NCBI GenBank assembly: GCA_035582835.1
Contig: JAYKAV010003110.1
Location: forward strand, 1,755,794-1,819,793
Length of the DNA: 64,000 bases
From: Phoebastria nigripes
Lineage: Eukaryota > Chordata > Aves > Procellariiformes > Diomedeidae
Reading direction: 5' to 3'
Shown here: piece by piece, positions 28,856 through 41,000 of the stretch
Position numbering within the stretch: position 1 is the stretch's first letter
Layout of the letters: each line of letters opens with the position of its first letter
Notes under the pieces: generated by a model
The model's input: only the letters and a program-made list of their open reading frames with translations
What the model was told of the DNA's origin: nothing
Database searches by the model: none
Position numbers and translations under genes: made by a program

Positions 28856-29044
28856 TCACGTATCATCAACATCAGCAGCATTGTCATTATCACTTGCCAC
28901 AAGGACCTCTCTGTTCTCGTATGTCCAGAACCCATTCAGATCAATTAGAATGCTGGTAACAGTGTCTCCTTGACTGCTATTGATTAAGTCTTGAAGGGAG
29001 ATTTTGTAAGGATCCTTAGGCTTCACCATATCAAAGATTTCATC
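28856..29044 (-). CDS. PPP2R3C: PPP2R3C coding exon 13 (C-terminus)
   Basis: It encodes [20 protein letters not shown] and [15 protein letters not shown], ending DVDDT-TGA. The acceptor on the minus strand is tttcacag. Confidence 0.97.
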   Translation of the reverse strand, partial: DEIFDMVKPKDPYKISLQDLINSSQGDTVTSILIDLNGFWTYENREVLVASDNDNAADVDDT

Positions 29045-32000
29045 CTGTGAAAGAAAAGTCAAAATTGGGGAAAAAAACCCCCACACATTAAGGAACAGAA
29101 TAACGGCTACTTTATACCATATACAGAATGATCTTTGGGTAACTAGTGCCACCCACACAGATTTACAAAAAAACCCTGTTAAGTCCCAAACCATTTAAGA
29201 TACAAAGCACAATAATTGGTTACAGATAGGAGCAGTGTGCTCAGCTCCCACATCTCAAATAAGAAGTTGCTTTTCTGGGGAGGCTTTGGCCTCAAAGTGG
29301 CAACACGAAACTCAGTTCGCTTGTATGAGCTAAGTTTTATAGAAGCTCTTGTACTATTTCTTTTTTTTTTTTTTTTTTTTAAAAGTACTAAAACTCCTAA
29401 ATGTAAAGTAGGCAGTAATTAAGAGAGTTTTATAGACAGGTTTTTTTAGTCACCAGTCTGCCCCACCCCCCCCACCCCCCGAGGGATGATCCTGAACCAT
29501 AAAATAGACATAACAAGTATCTTCAAGTGTAAGGCACAGCAACATGTATTTAACAGGTATTTCGTCTATTAGTACGGAAACTACTAGAACAGCTGCATAC
29601 CAGACTTCTTACAGAGCAACTGCTGAATAGAAAGACATTTTCAAACCTATGAGGACAAGTCAGATCATCTCTACTACTCTGCAAGTAAATATACAACAAC
29701 CTAGAAACTACGATATAACATAAGTAAATTATGAAATGCTTATTCAAATATTTCACGTAGTACTCTATTCAGTGAAACCAACCTTGACATCCTGAAAAGA
29801 AACTGGTTCTTGTCCATGGATTTTCATTTGTTCCTGAATAGCCTAGAAAAAAACAGTTAGGAATAGGTAGCGCAGTATTATACTAACACTGTATGAAACT
29901 TTTTTAACGCTTCTGCATCTTAAGCTGTATTGCCCTGTAACAAAGCATTCATGGTACAGCTTGCAATCAGTTCTCTTCCACAAGTGAGGCAGGGGTGAGT
30001 TAAGTCAATGATACACATCTCTAGGTTCACGGTTCTTAGTCAATATGATAAGAATCCAACTTTCATTATGACTGGTGTTTGAGCACTCTGCAAATGGGAT
30101 ATGCAGACACTTTAATATATTAACACTCAACACTCAAAGCTTAAGATAGTAATACCCTCAAACCAGGAGGTTCAGTTTCTGACAAAGTGTGAAATACAGA
30201 CTAGGGAAAGAGAGAAGCGAAAAGACCAACCAACAGACAGACAAAGCAGTGTGGCTACTCACACTTTCAATTACTTTGAAAATGGAACCTGTATTCTGGT
30301 TGATCAAATAATAATATGAGGGAGACAATGTATTTGTCTATTTGAGCATTTGTCCATACATGGAAGGGTTCTCCCCGTCCGTGCTGTAAGTGGGCATTTC
30401 TCATTTTGAGCAAAATAGTATTCCCTACTATTAGTTCTTTTAATGTGGTACTATTTAAACAGCTGCATCACCAAACCTCTGCCTGCAAATAACAACAATG
30501 AACAAAACTGTTTGTTTCACTAGCACAAGCTGCATAGCCTTGTCAGCACAGCTGTATCAGCATAGCTTCTGTAGGTGCAGACCTGCTCACACTTACGCTA
30601 GCAGAAAAGCAATTATTCAGAGAGTCAAAAGGAACTGTTCTGATTTCAAGGAAAACTTAGAACATTCCATTTCCAAAAGTTTAAAGGAGGGACACATTTT
30701 GGAGTATGATCGAGCATCTGCTGTAGTCGAGGAATCTTTTCAATAACTAAGCCATAGAGTAAGTATGTTAACTGGAGACATGCACAAAAATAGCTATGCA
30801 ACAGTAGCTTATGCAGAATTACCTTGTTAAATTGCTTACATGTTAGAATCACTTATGTACTATGTCAACACTAAAATTCATGTTTTTGTAAAATGTAAAA
30901 CTGTAAATTAAGACTCTTTATTAAAATCAGTCAGGAGACAGTTGATATGGCCCCTGGCCTCCCTGAATCCTACTGCCATGTCAACAGAAGTAGAGAAAGC
31001 GGTTGGAATGGTGAGCTGTAAAAGCAGGGAGAGAAGACGAGTCATTGCTTAGTTTCTCTAGGATCCTCAGTATTGCCAAGTCCTGACGTGACAGTTGCCA
31101 TCAAGCGTACAACACAGCTACAACTACTAAACAAAGTTCATGATGAAGTTCAAAAGGCACATACAAAAATCCTGCCTGCACCTGCAGCAAAATAACCCCA
31201 TGCAGCAGTACACTCCAGGGACCAGCTGGCTAGAAGCAGCTTGGCAGGAAAGGTGCTGGAGGTCTTGGTGCACAAGAATTTGAACAAGAATCTGCAGGGT
31301 GTCCTTGTAGTGATGAAGGCAGATAAATACTGGGCTGCATTAGTACAAACATAGCTAGCAGGTTCAGGGAGGTGATTATTCCTCCTGACTCAACATTTGG
31401 AAACAATACTCCAGATGCAGCCTCACAGCTTTGGGCTCCCCTTTATGAGACACTGACAAACCAGTGGGAACCCACTAGAGGGCTATCAGGATGCTTNGAG
31501 GGCTAAAGCACGGCACAGCTGAGAGGAGAGGCCTGAGATGGGGATTAATTCACCCAGAGAACAGAAGGCTGGGGTGGTGCAGGAAATCTAATTACTATCT
31601 TCAACTACCTAGCAGGTGGTTAAAGACAACACAGCAAGACTCTTCTTGGAGACACACAGTGAAAGGGCAAGAGGCAGTGGACACCGACTGCAGCAAGAGT
31701 CATTCCAATTAGACGAAGATGGGAGAAAGGGTGAGGGGAGAAAAGTCTTCTCAGTCAAGCTAGTCAAGACACCGGAACACATTGCCCAAAGAGGCCGTAG
31801 AGTCTCCCTCCTTGGAGATACCCAAAACTCTGGACAAAGCCCTGAGCAACTTGACCTAACCACAAAGCTGGCCCTGCTCTGAGCAGGTGGTGGGAACAGG
31901 TGACCTCCAAAGGTCCATTCCACCCTAAATTATTTGATGGTTCCAAGGCACTAAAAGAAAAAAAAAGTTGTGGATTTCTTTTGGGGGGTTGTTTGTTTGT

Positions 32001-35000
32001 TTTTAAAAAAAAGAAAAAAAAAGCCTTTCCTTTTTATAGAATCATAGAATCATTAAGGTTGGAAAAGACCTCTAAGATCATCAAGTCCAACCATCAACCC
32101 AACACCACCATGCCCACTAAACCATGTCCCTAAGCGCCTCATCTACACGTCTTTTAAATACTTCCAGGGATGGTGACTCAACCACTTCCCTGGGCAGCCT
32201 CTTCCAATGTTTAACCACTCTTTCAGTACAGAAAGTTTTCCTAATGTCCAATCTAAACCTCCCCTGGTGCAACTTGAGGCCATTTCCTCTCATCCTATCG
32301 CTAGTTACTTGGGAGAAGAGACCGACACCCACCTCGCTACAACCTCCTTTCAGGTAGTTGTAGAGCACGATAAGGTCTCCCCTCAGCCTCCGCTTCTCCA
32401 GGCTAAACAGTCCCAGTTCCCTCAGCCGCTCCTCATAAGACTTGTTCTCCAGACCCTTCACCAGCTTCATTGCCCTCCTCTGGACATGCTCCAGCACCTC
32501 AACGTCCTTCTTGTAGTGAGGGGCCCAAAACTGAACACAGTNNTCGAGGTGNGGCCTCACCAGTGCCGAGTACAGGGGCACGATCACCTCCCTACTCCTG
32601 CTGGCCACACTATTTCTGATACAGGCCAGGATGCCGTTGGCCTTCTTGGCCACCTGGGCACACTGCCGGCTCATATTCGGCCGGCTGTCAACCAGCACCC
32701 TCAGGTCCTTTTCCGACAGGCAGCTTTCCAGCCACTCTTCCCCCACCCTGTAGCATTGCATGGGGTTGTTGTGACTCAAGTGCAGGACCCAGCACTTGGC
32801 CTTGTTGAACCTCATACAGTTGGCCTCAGCCCATCGATCCAGCCTGTCCAGGTCCCTCTGCAGAGCCTTCCTACCCTCGAGCAGATCTACACTCCCGCCC
32901 AGCTTGGTGTCATCTGCAAACTTACTGAGGGAGCACTCAATCCCCTCATCCAGAGCGTTGATAAAGACATTGAACAAGACCGGCCCCAAAACGGAGCCCT
33001 GGGGGACACCGCTCGTGACCAGCCGCCAACTGGATTTAACTCCATTCACCACAACTCTCTGGGTCCAGCCGTCCATCCAGTTCTTTACCCAGCGAAGAGT
33101 ACACCTGTCTAGGCCATGAGCNNCCAGNTTCTCTAGGAGAATGCTGTGGGAGACAGTGTCAAAGGCTTTACTGAAGTCCAGGTAGACCACATCCACAGCC
33201 TTTCCCTCATCCACTAGGCGGGTCACCTGGTCATAGAAGGAGATCAGGTTGGTCAAGCAGGACCTGCCTTTCATGAACCCATGCTGGCTGGGCCTGATCC
33301 CCTGGTTGTCCTGCACATGGCTTGCGAGCACCCCCAAGATGAACCGCTCCATAATCTCCCCCAGCACCGAGGTCAGGCTGACAGGCCTGTAGTTCCCAGG
33401 GTCCTCCTTCCGGCCCTTCTTGTAGATGGGTGTCACATTGGCAAGCCTCCAGTCGTCCAGGACCTCCCCCGTTAACCAGGACCACTGATAAATGACGGAG
33501 AGTGGCTTGGCAAGCTCCTCCGCCAGCTCCCTCAGCACTCTCGGGTGGATCCCATCCGGCCCCATGGACTTGTGAGCGTCCAGGTGGCATAGCAGGTCAT
33601 TCACTGCTTCCTCCTGGATTATGGGGGGTTTATCCTGCTCACCATCCCTGTCTTCCAGCTCAGAGGGCTGAATACCCTGAGGGTGACTGGCCTGGCTATT
33701 AAAGACTGAGGCAAAGAAGGCATTAAGTACCTCAGCCTTTTCCTCATCCTCGGTGGCAACGTTCCCCCCCGCATCCAATAAAGGATGGAGGTTCTCCTNG
33801 GCTCTCTTTTTGTCATTAATGTATTTGTAGAAACATTTTTTGTTGTCTCTAACGACAGCAGCCAGACTGAGTTCTAGCTGGGCTTTTGCCTTNCTGATTT
33901 CCTCTCTGCATGACCTGANGAGNTCCCTGTACTCTTCTTGAGTTGCCTGCCCCTTCTTCCACCAATGGTAAACTCTCCTTTTTTTCCTGAGTCCCAGCAA
34001 GAGCTCCCAGTTCAGCCAGGCCGGTCATCTTCCCCGCCCATTCTTCTTACAGCACATGGGAACAGCCTGCTCCTGCGCCTTTAAGACTTCCTTCTTGAAG
34101 AATATCCAGCTTTCCTGGACCCCTTTGCCCTTCAGGACTGTCTCCCAAGGGACTCTCTCGACCAGTGNCCTGAACAGGCCAAAGTCCACCCTCCAGAAGT
34201 CCATGGTAGCGTTTTTGCTGGCCCCCCTCCTTACTTCACCAAGAATCGAGAATTCTATCATTTCATGGTCGCTAAGCCCAAGACGGCCTCCGACCACCAC
34301 ATCTCCCACCAGTCCTTCTCTGTAAACAGCAGGTCGAGTGAGGCACCTCCCCTGGTAGGCTCCCTCACCAGCTGCGTCAGGAAGTTGTCTTCCACACACT
34401 CCAGGAACCTCCTAGACTGTTTCCTCTCTGCCGTGTTGTATTTCTAGCAGACGTCCGGGAAGTTGAAGTCCCCCACAAGAACAAGGGCTAGCGATCGCGA
34501 GACTTCTGCCAGCCGCTTGTAGAATGTTTCATCCGCCTCTTCATCCTGGTTGGGTGGCCTATAACAGACTCCCAGCAGGATATCTGCCTTGTTGGCCTTC
34601 CCCCTCATCCTTACCCATAAGCACTCGACCTTATCATCACCACAATCGTTAAGCTCTAGACAGTCAAAACACTCCCTTAACATACAGAGCTACCCCACCN
34701 CCTCTCCTTCCTCGCTTGTCCTTTCTGAAGAGCTTATAGCCATCCATTGCAGCACTCCAGTCATGAGAGTCACCCCACCATGTTTCTGTGATGGCTTCTA
34801 AGTCATAGCTATCCCGCTGCACAATGGCTTCCAGCTCCTCCTGTTGCTGCCCATGCTTCATGCATTGGTGTAGATGCACTTGAGCTGGGCTATCAATTTC
34901 NNCCCCAACATTGGCATGCCACCCTTACGCTCGTCTCTAGTGAGCCCGGTTTTATCCCCTTCCCCCTGCGAACCTAGTTTAAAGCCCTCTCGATGAGTCC

Positions 35001-38000
35001 TGCCAACTCATGAGCGAGAATCCTTTTCCCGCTGTGAGACAGCTGACCTCCATCTGTTGCCAGCAAGCCCGGTGCCGTGTAAACCTCCCCATGATCAAAA
35101 AAGCCAAGATTCTGCCGATGGCACCAGCCCCTGAGCCACNTGTTGANCAGGNGTGTNTTCCTGTNCCNNTCAGTATTCTTCCCTGCCACTGAAGGGATTG
35201 AGGAAAACACTACCTGTGCTCCTGATCCTTCAACCAATCGCCCCAGTGCCCTGAAGTCCCTTTTGACCGCTTCTGGGCTTCTTTCTGCAACCTCGTCGCT
35301 GCCAGCCTGTATAACCAATAGCAGGTAGTAATCAGAAGGCCATACCAGACCAGGGAGTTTCCTAGTAATGTCTCTAACCCGGGCCCCAGGGAGGCAGCAG
35401 ACTTCCCTGTGGGATGGGTCTGGTCGGCATATCGGGCCCTCCCATTCCCTTTTAGAAAAGGTCTTCCAGGTAAGAAGTCTTATTTTTACAAAATGATATG
35501 GTTGTAGTCACTATCAAAGTTCATGTTCAACCGGAGACTTATTACAATACAGAAGTAATGTGGATGTAAGATTATGCCTTGAGCAGGCCTGAACGCTTTA
35601 CTTAATGAGCTGAATGAAGTACCCTGTTCGTCATACTTTGAGCATATGGCTAAGTACAATGACATTGTTTATTTTTACAGTTATAATACAAAGATCCACA
35701 AAAAGAAAATTGAAGTGCTTGTCCCTGTGTCTGAACAGATATCACTGAAGGGATCTTGTACATGGAAAAAAGCATCACACTCATAACTCAGCCTAAACCA
35801 TCCACAGCAAAAGTACTATTTTACTGCATGACATTTCCCTTCTCAAGATACCTCAGNTATCTATTAAAAAAACAAGACAAAACAACAAAACATCCGCTCC
35901 TCCAAAACCAAAACCACCACAAGCCAGAAGAAAAACAAAAAACCACTCAGACACAAACCACAATTTGGAGGAAGACTTTATAAGCCTTAGGTTAATTTTA
36001 ACAGCAATTAAAAAAATTTAAGCTTATTTTAAATCTATTCTGGGAGCAACAGATAAAAATACAGAATATGAAAAATGCAAGAAGCTTTTTGCAATCAATA
36101 CACTGAATGAAAAATCCCACAGCTGTACAGGCCCATCACTGTGTTTCATTATTTTCATTTCTTCTACTGAATTTTAGGATTACAGTGGAAACTAAAACCA
36201 TGGGCAATAACCAATTAGAACCATCATAACAGATTTTAATACGCAATTTTAGGACAATTTCAATTAAAAAAAAAAAAAAAAAAAAAACAAACTGCGCATA
36301 GTCTTCTCTGCACACCANNNNNNNNNNNNNNNNNNNNNAAAAAAAAAAAAAAAAAAAAAAAAAAAGAAAGTATTTTTCCTAAACGAAATCAAAACAGTTA
36401 ATTTCAACTGCAGATAGAATGTTGAAAATACCTTTTGAATTCTTTCCAAGTTTTGGAATATTTTTTTTTCTAATATTTTAAATCTTCTTAGAAGTAGTTA
36501 CTAGCCTCCCAGTGGGTATTGGTAATTTAAAGTGATTTCCTGCAGATCTGCATGCAGAAGCACACAGGCTACAACACTATAAACACAGAAAATGGCCTAC
36601 CTGTATAAAGAGACTTACCCTAAAGAAATAATTAAGGGAAAAGACATTCAGGTATCCTTTGTTCTCTATATCAAGCAGTTTGAAAATATATTGCAGAGCT
36701 GCAGGCTCCTTTCTGTTTTCTAATGCAAGCACAAAGTCCAGGTAGGTTTTATAGTCCTAAAAGTAGATACAATCATGTTTATTACAGCCTTCTTTCTAAA
36801 TTGATTTTGCAAGCAGGAACTTTATAATTGGCAGCTATTTCATTGTAGGGGATCAGTCTATTTTCTGAAAAAGACAACGTGAAATAGAAAATGGCTACTA
36901 CCACCAACGTGAACAGAAAAGTTAGTTTTTAATGACTGCTGACGATAGGAAATCCTGCCATTTTAGAGGTAAAATAGGATTCCAAGCATAAATCCAAATT
37001 AAACATGCTATATATACTTTTAAACAATGTTTAATGCATCTTTAGACTGCTGAACATACCCAACTAGTGAAGAAAATCCATATAAAAGGTTTTCATTACC
37101 ACAAATTAAACATCCAGTGGCAGTAAGCCTACCGTTACCNAACGGTGAACTATATGGCCAATTAAAGTATATAATCCTCAGACCAGAGTAGCTAGTTTGG
37201 CAAATCATGTGGTAGAAGCATTAGTAGACATCACAAATATTTACCACACTTTTCTTTTTCATTAGTACCGATTCTTGGCTTCCCGATCAAGATACAGTTG
37301 TGACAAGGACAGAAATCCTTCAGTCCTATATATCTAATAACCCTGTCTACCTTAAACACCAGAGAGTTGTGCTGCCATTCAGAGGGAGCTTGACAGGCTG
37401 GAAAAATGGGCTGACAGGAGCCTCATCAAGTTCAACAGGTGAGGGAATGCAAAAGCCTGCATTTGAGGAGGAATAACCCCATGCACCAGTACGTGCTGGG
37501 GGCTGACTAGTCAGAAAGCAGCTTTGCACAGACAGACCTGGGAGTCGTGATGGGCAACAAAATTGAACATGCGCCAGCAATGTGCCCTTGCAGCAAAGGC
37601 TGCTGACAGCATCCTGAGCTGCATTAGGAAGAGCTTTGCTGGCAAGCCGAGGAAGGTGATCCTTCTCCTCTACTCAGCACTGCTTAAACCACATCTGAGT
37701 GCTGGGTCCTGTTCTGGTCTCCCCCGCACAAGAGAGAGCTGGACCTACTGTAGCAAGTTCAGCAAAGGGCAACTAAGAGGATCCCTCACAACCTCAATGA
37801 TTCTGTGATTCTACAAAAAACTGCTAAGGCAGCAGCAGGACTGTATAGCGAATTTGTAATTTATCACTTTTAGAGCTCAGTCATATGAATTCAGACAACA
37901 AGAGTAGCAATACATTAAGTAAAGCTTTCAAAGTAAACATAGATATAAGTTTTTATTTTAACTCTAATTTAGTTAAGACTTCCCATTTTCCACAGCTATG

Positions 38001-41000
38001 GAAAGCTTACTGTAAAAACCACTGTTGTCTTCATGAAGAAGTGGACAGGTTAGCTAACTTGCACTAGTCTCAAGTGTGCCACTTGTCTTTGGTTCTCTTT
38101 AAAGAATTACATGTAACTAAAAAGCATTGCTACATCTATACATTTTTTTCAACATGCACTTTATGTTACTGAATCTACAAGAAGCTTTATCCTAGGCTGT
38201 CTGGATTTTCTATCACCTCTGCTTTTCAAAACAAGCAACTTGTCTTTAAGCCACGCTGTGATCACCTTGCTGTTAAGAAAATCAGTTTTCTAATCTGCTG
38301 CATGGTCATTTGTGTGCACAATGATAAACACAAGTTACTTTACCTCAAGCTACTCTGTATTTTAAAGATACTGATTATGAGACATTTTCCATCTCAATAA
38401 ACCAAAGCTTTTATATTGTGAACAAAGTGAAAATATGTGATTACCATTTCACCATCATACGTTAAGCATTCCTGAAAGACACGATCCAAAAATATGTTGG
38501 TCAGAGTCCCTGTTCCATACCGGGACAGTTCTTCTTTGCTGAGCATGCCATTGTGATCTTTATCAAGGTTTAAGTACTGGCCTAGGTAGGAGATATAAGG
38601 GCAAAACATAATATACCTATATCAACGAACTGTTTCAACAGAGAAAGAAAATTTAGCACTTTTTAAACATTTATTTAATTTTTATCATAAAGTTAATGAA
38701 GTTAAGTGGGAATATGCTAGATCCACAATAATATTCATAGAGCATAATAAATGAGCACACAACATGGGGGGAGGGGAAGCGCGATTCCCATAACGAGGTG
38801 TTAATAGTTCTACAGTAAGGTAATGGCTCAAAAGTAAAGGCTGTGTATACAGAGAAAGGAGCAAAAGGTTAAGAGCGTATTATTTTAAACAGATCTGCTG
38901 TAAGCATGAAAAAAGAGCTAAAGGTGATGCAAAAGCATGAATAGAACAGTCAAAAAGAGAAGGTTACAGAGGAATCTTGTACCTTGTGCAACAAGCACAA
39001 AATGACAAGAGGACAAAACCGTGGTAAAGAGCAACAGTGGAGAACCGAAACTGTAAAGAAAGTCAGGAAGATACACTGAAAGGATGGCTACAGGAGTTGA
39101 AAAGACAAGTTATCAGGAGGATTTAAAGAGACAAAAACAGAGGAAAAATAACACTAATAATGTGACTAAATGATACAAAGCAGAGAGGAGAGGAAAAAAA
39201 AAAGGGGGGCAAAAAAAGGGGGCAAAAAAAAAGCATTCACGTATAAAGGAACCTACCATAAACTCTTAATGCAGAAGGAGCAGAAAACCAATTTGTTTCT
39301 TGACTTTCTTTAGAAAGTTCTTCATCCCTTAACTAAGCGAAACATAAAGTCAGAATTCAGAAGGAGTAAATTAAAATACAATAGTATATGCTAAGAGATC
39401 TTTACCTCCAGTAAGTCATCCAGGAAACTGCAAGCTAAAATATCCTGTATCTTTATCTTCCCTGCAGCAAGAAAAGGAAGACACATTTTAACAGACGCCC
39501 AGCCAACATATTCATTTGACTGTTCTCATTTAGGTGGTTCTACTTAAGAAAGAAGTATTCCAAGCAGAAAAAAAATGCCTTTTAAAAAAAACAAAACAAA
39601 AAAACCCCCAACTTCTAACATCAAGGATAAGGCTGTAATTTAAGAGATAAAATAAAAATAGCTTTTAAAACTACTGAATAAAACTAGCCTGATATTAGCA
39701 GAAGAGGAGTTATCCTGAAGCCTTAAAAGCCAGAAAACTAGATAAAAAAAAAAAAGTGAGTGTTCAACATCAACTCAAAATGTAAAACGAAAAATGCAAA
39801 GAAAGCATGCTCAAAACATTTGTTGGAATAATAGAGTCTCTTAAATGATGTGATATTTTTACATCTTCAGAAACCACAGATGTGACACGAAGCTAAGGTG
39901 GCAGAATGCACTTCTGCTGGTGTAGCTTTGACTGGTGCGCAGACACTGCACAAACAGCTGTGCAAAATAACGGCATTATAACTTCACACACACCCTCTCT
40001 ACATGTTTGTAATTACCTCTGCCAGAGGCTTCTGCCCACACAACTCTGACGTCTTCGAGTGGCACAGCTAGGTCTTGAAAACACATGCAGTTTGTGACTT
40101 AAATCAAGGGCATATGAAAAAGCAAACTGTTGTCCGAGGGAGCTACATCTATAATAAGGATTAGCAGCCATAACTGCAAACCTTTTCTAATGAGTTTACA
40201 TGGTGCACACAAATTTAATCACAGAAAAACCACATCACAAGGTGCACACAAATTTAATCACAGGAGAAGCACATCACAATAAGCATTCTTGAGCATTTCC
40301 ACAGCTCTGCGGGTGTTCTGTCAAGCAGTTCTGTTGTTAGTTACTGTGTTTTCTATTCACCCTAAACGCTTATAAAATTAGCTACTGCTAATGATGCATT
40401 ATGATGAAACAGTATCTTATTTGTCAGTTTCTATGAGATTACTCTATAGGACCACAACTGATGCGTATCTCATAGAAATGTATTAGCTGTAGAAGTAGAT
40501 TATTAGACCCACATAAAGACTCATGGTCTTCAGTGAAGATTAATCTTCAAATACAAGATTGCTGAAAAAAAAGCCTACAAAGACAACTACGTATTACTTT
40601 GAAAACAGAAGTAGCTTCAGTGGAAACATTTTAAAAGTGAAAATACTCCTACATAGTTAGAATTTTTAAAACGTGGACCTACCTGTTCTGAGAGGATCCA
40701 GAAAGAAGAAGAACTTTCTAACTGCTGTGCAGACATAGAAGGAGTAAAAAGATTTTTCTAAACCATCCAGTTGTGGCAAAGTAGGGATGAGTTCCAAAAT
40801 ATAGTTTTCTAAATCCTGCAGAATTAAGAAAGAAAAGAAAACAAGCTTTAAACACTACTGTTGTTGCATGTTTGCTATATACCACCCTGGCTTTCAAGTA
40901 TATTTTGTTAAAAATACAATCCTGCAACAATGCAGGAAAGAGCATGAAAGCAGGCAAAAAAGCTTCTGTCTCCGTGCAAGAAATCCTAGGTCATATACAT

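Larger units (their letters stand above)
32036..35460 (-). mobile_element. CR1 LINE, nearly full-length, disabled
   Basis: Read on the minus strand, it runs from an ORF1 remnant (35460-34970) through an ORF2 endonuclease (about 34900-34025) and reverse transcriptase (34000-32117) to a 3' UTR with the AGAATCATTAAGG-type CR1 end at 32036. About 3.4 kb is present, so only the 5' portion is missing compared with a full CR1 of roughly 4.5 kb. It lies in PPP2R3C intron 11 in the same orientation as the gene. Ns occur inside the element (for example 32542, 33122, 35140-35168). Confidence 0.95.
29843..36618 (-). other. PPP2R3C: PPP2R3C intron 11 (6.8 kb, repeat-rich)
   Basis: The largest PPP2R3C intron. 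About 4.2 kb is CR1 sequence (31140-31945 plus; 32036-35460 minus). It also contains an N gap at 36318-36338 flanked by poly-A. No other gene was recognised. Confidence 0.85.

Noticed and set aside
28663..28973. Plus-strand frames of 98-100 codons
   Set aside because: They are antisense to the PPP2R3C last exon and 3' UTR.
32207..33112. A 301-codon plus-strand open frame
   Set aside because: It lies exactly antisense to the CR1 reverse-transcriptase frame and its translation shows no family signature. It is a shadow of the LINE coding strand.
36264..36449. Phe-rich minus-strand frame across the N gap
   Set aside because: It is an artefact of poly-A/poly-T runs and Ns.
39150..39235. A/G-rich stretch with repeated GGGGGCAAAAAAA units
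   Set aside because: Short low-complexity sequence in a PPP2R3C intron; too irregular to call a meaningful tandem array.
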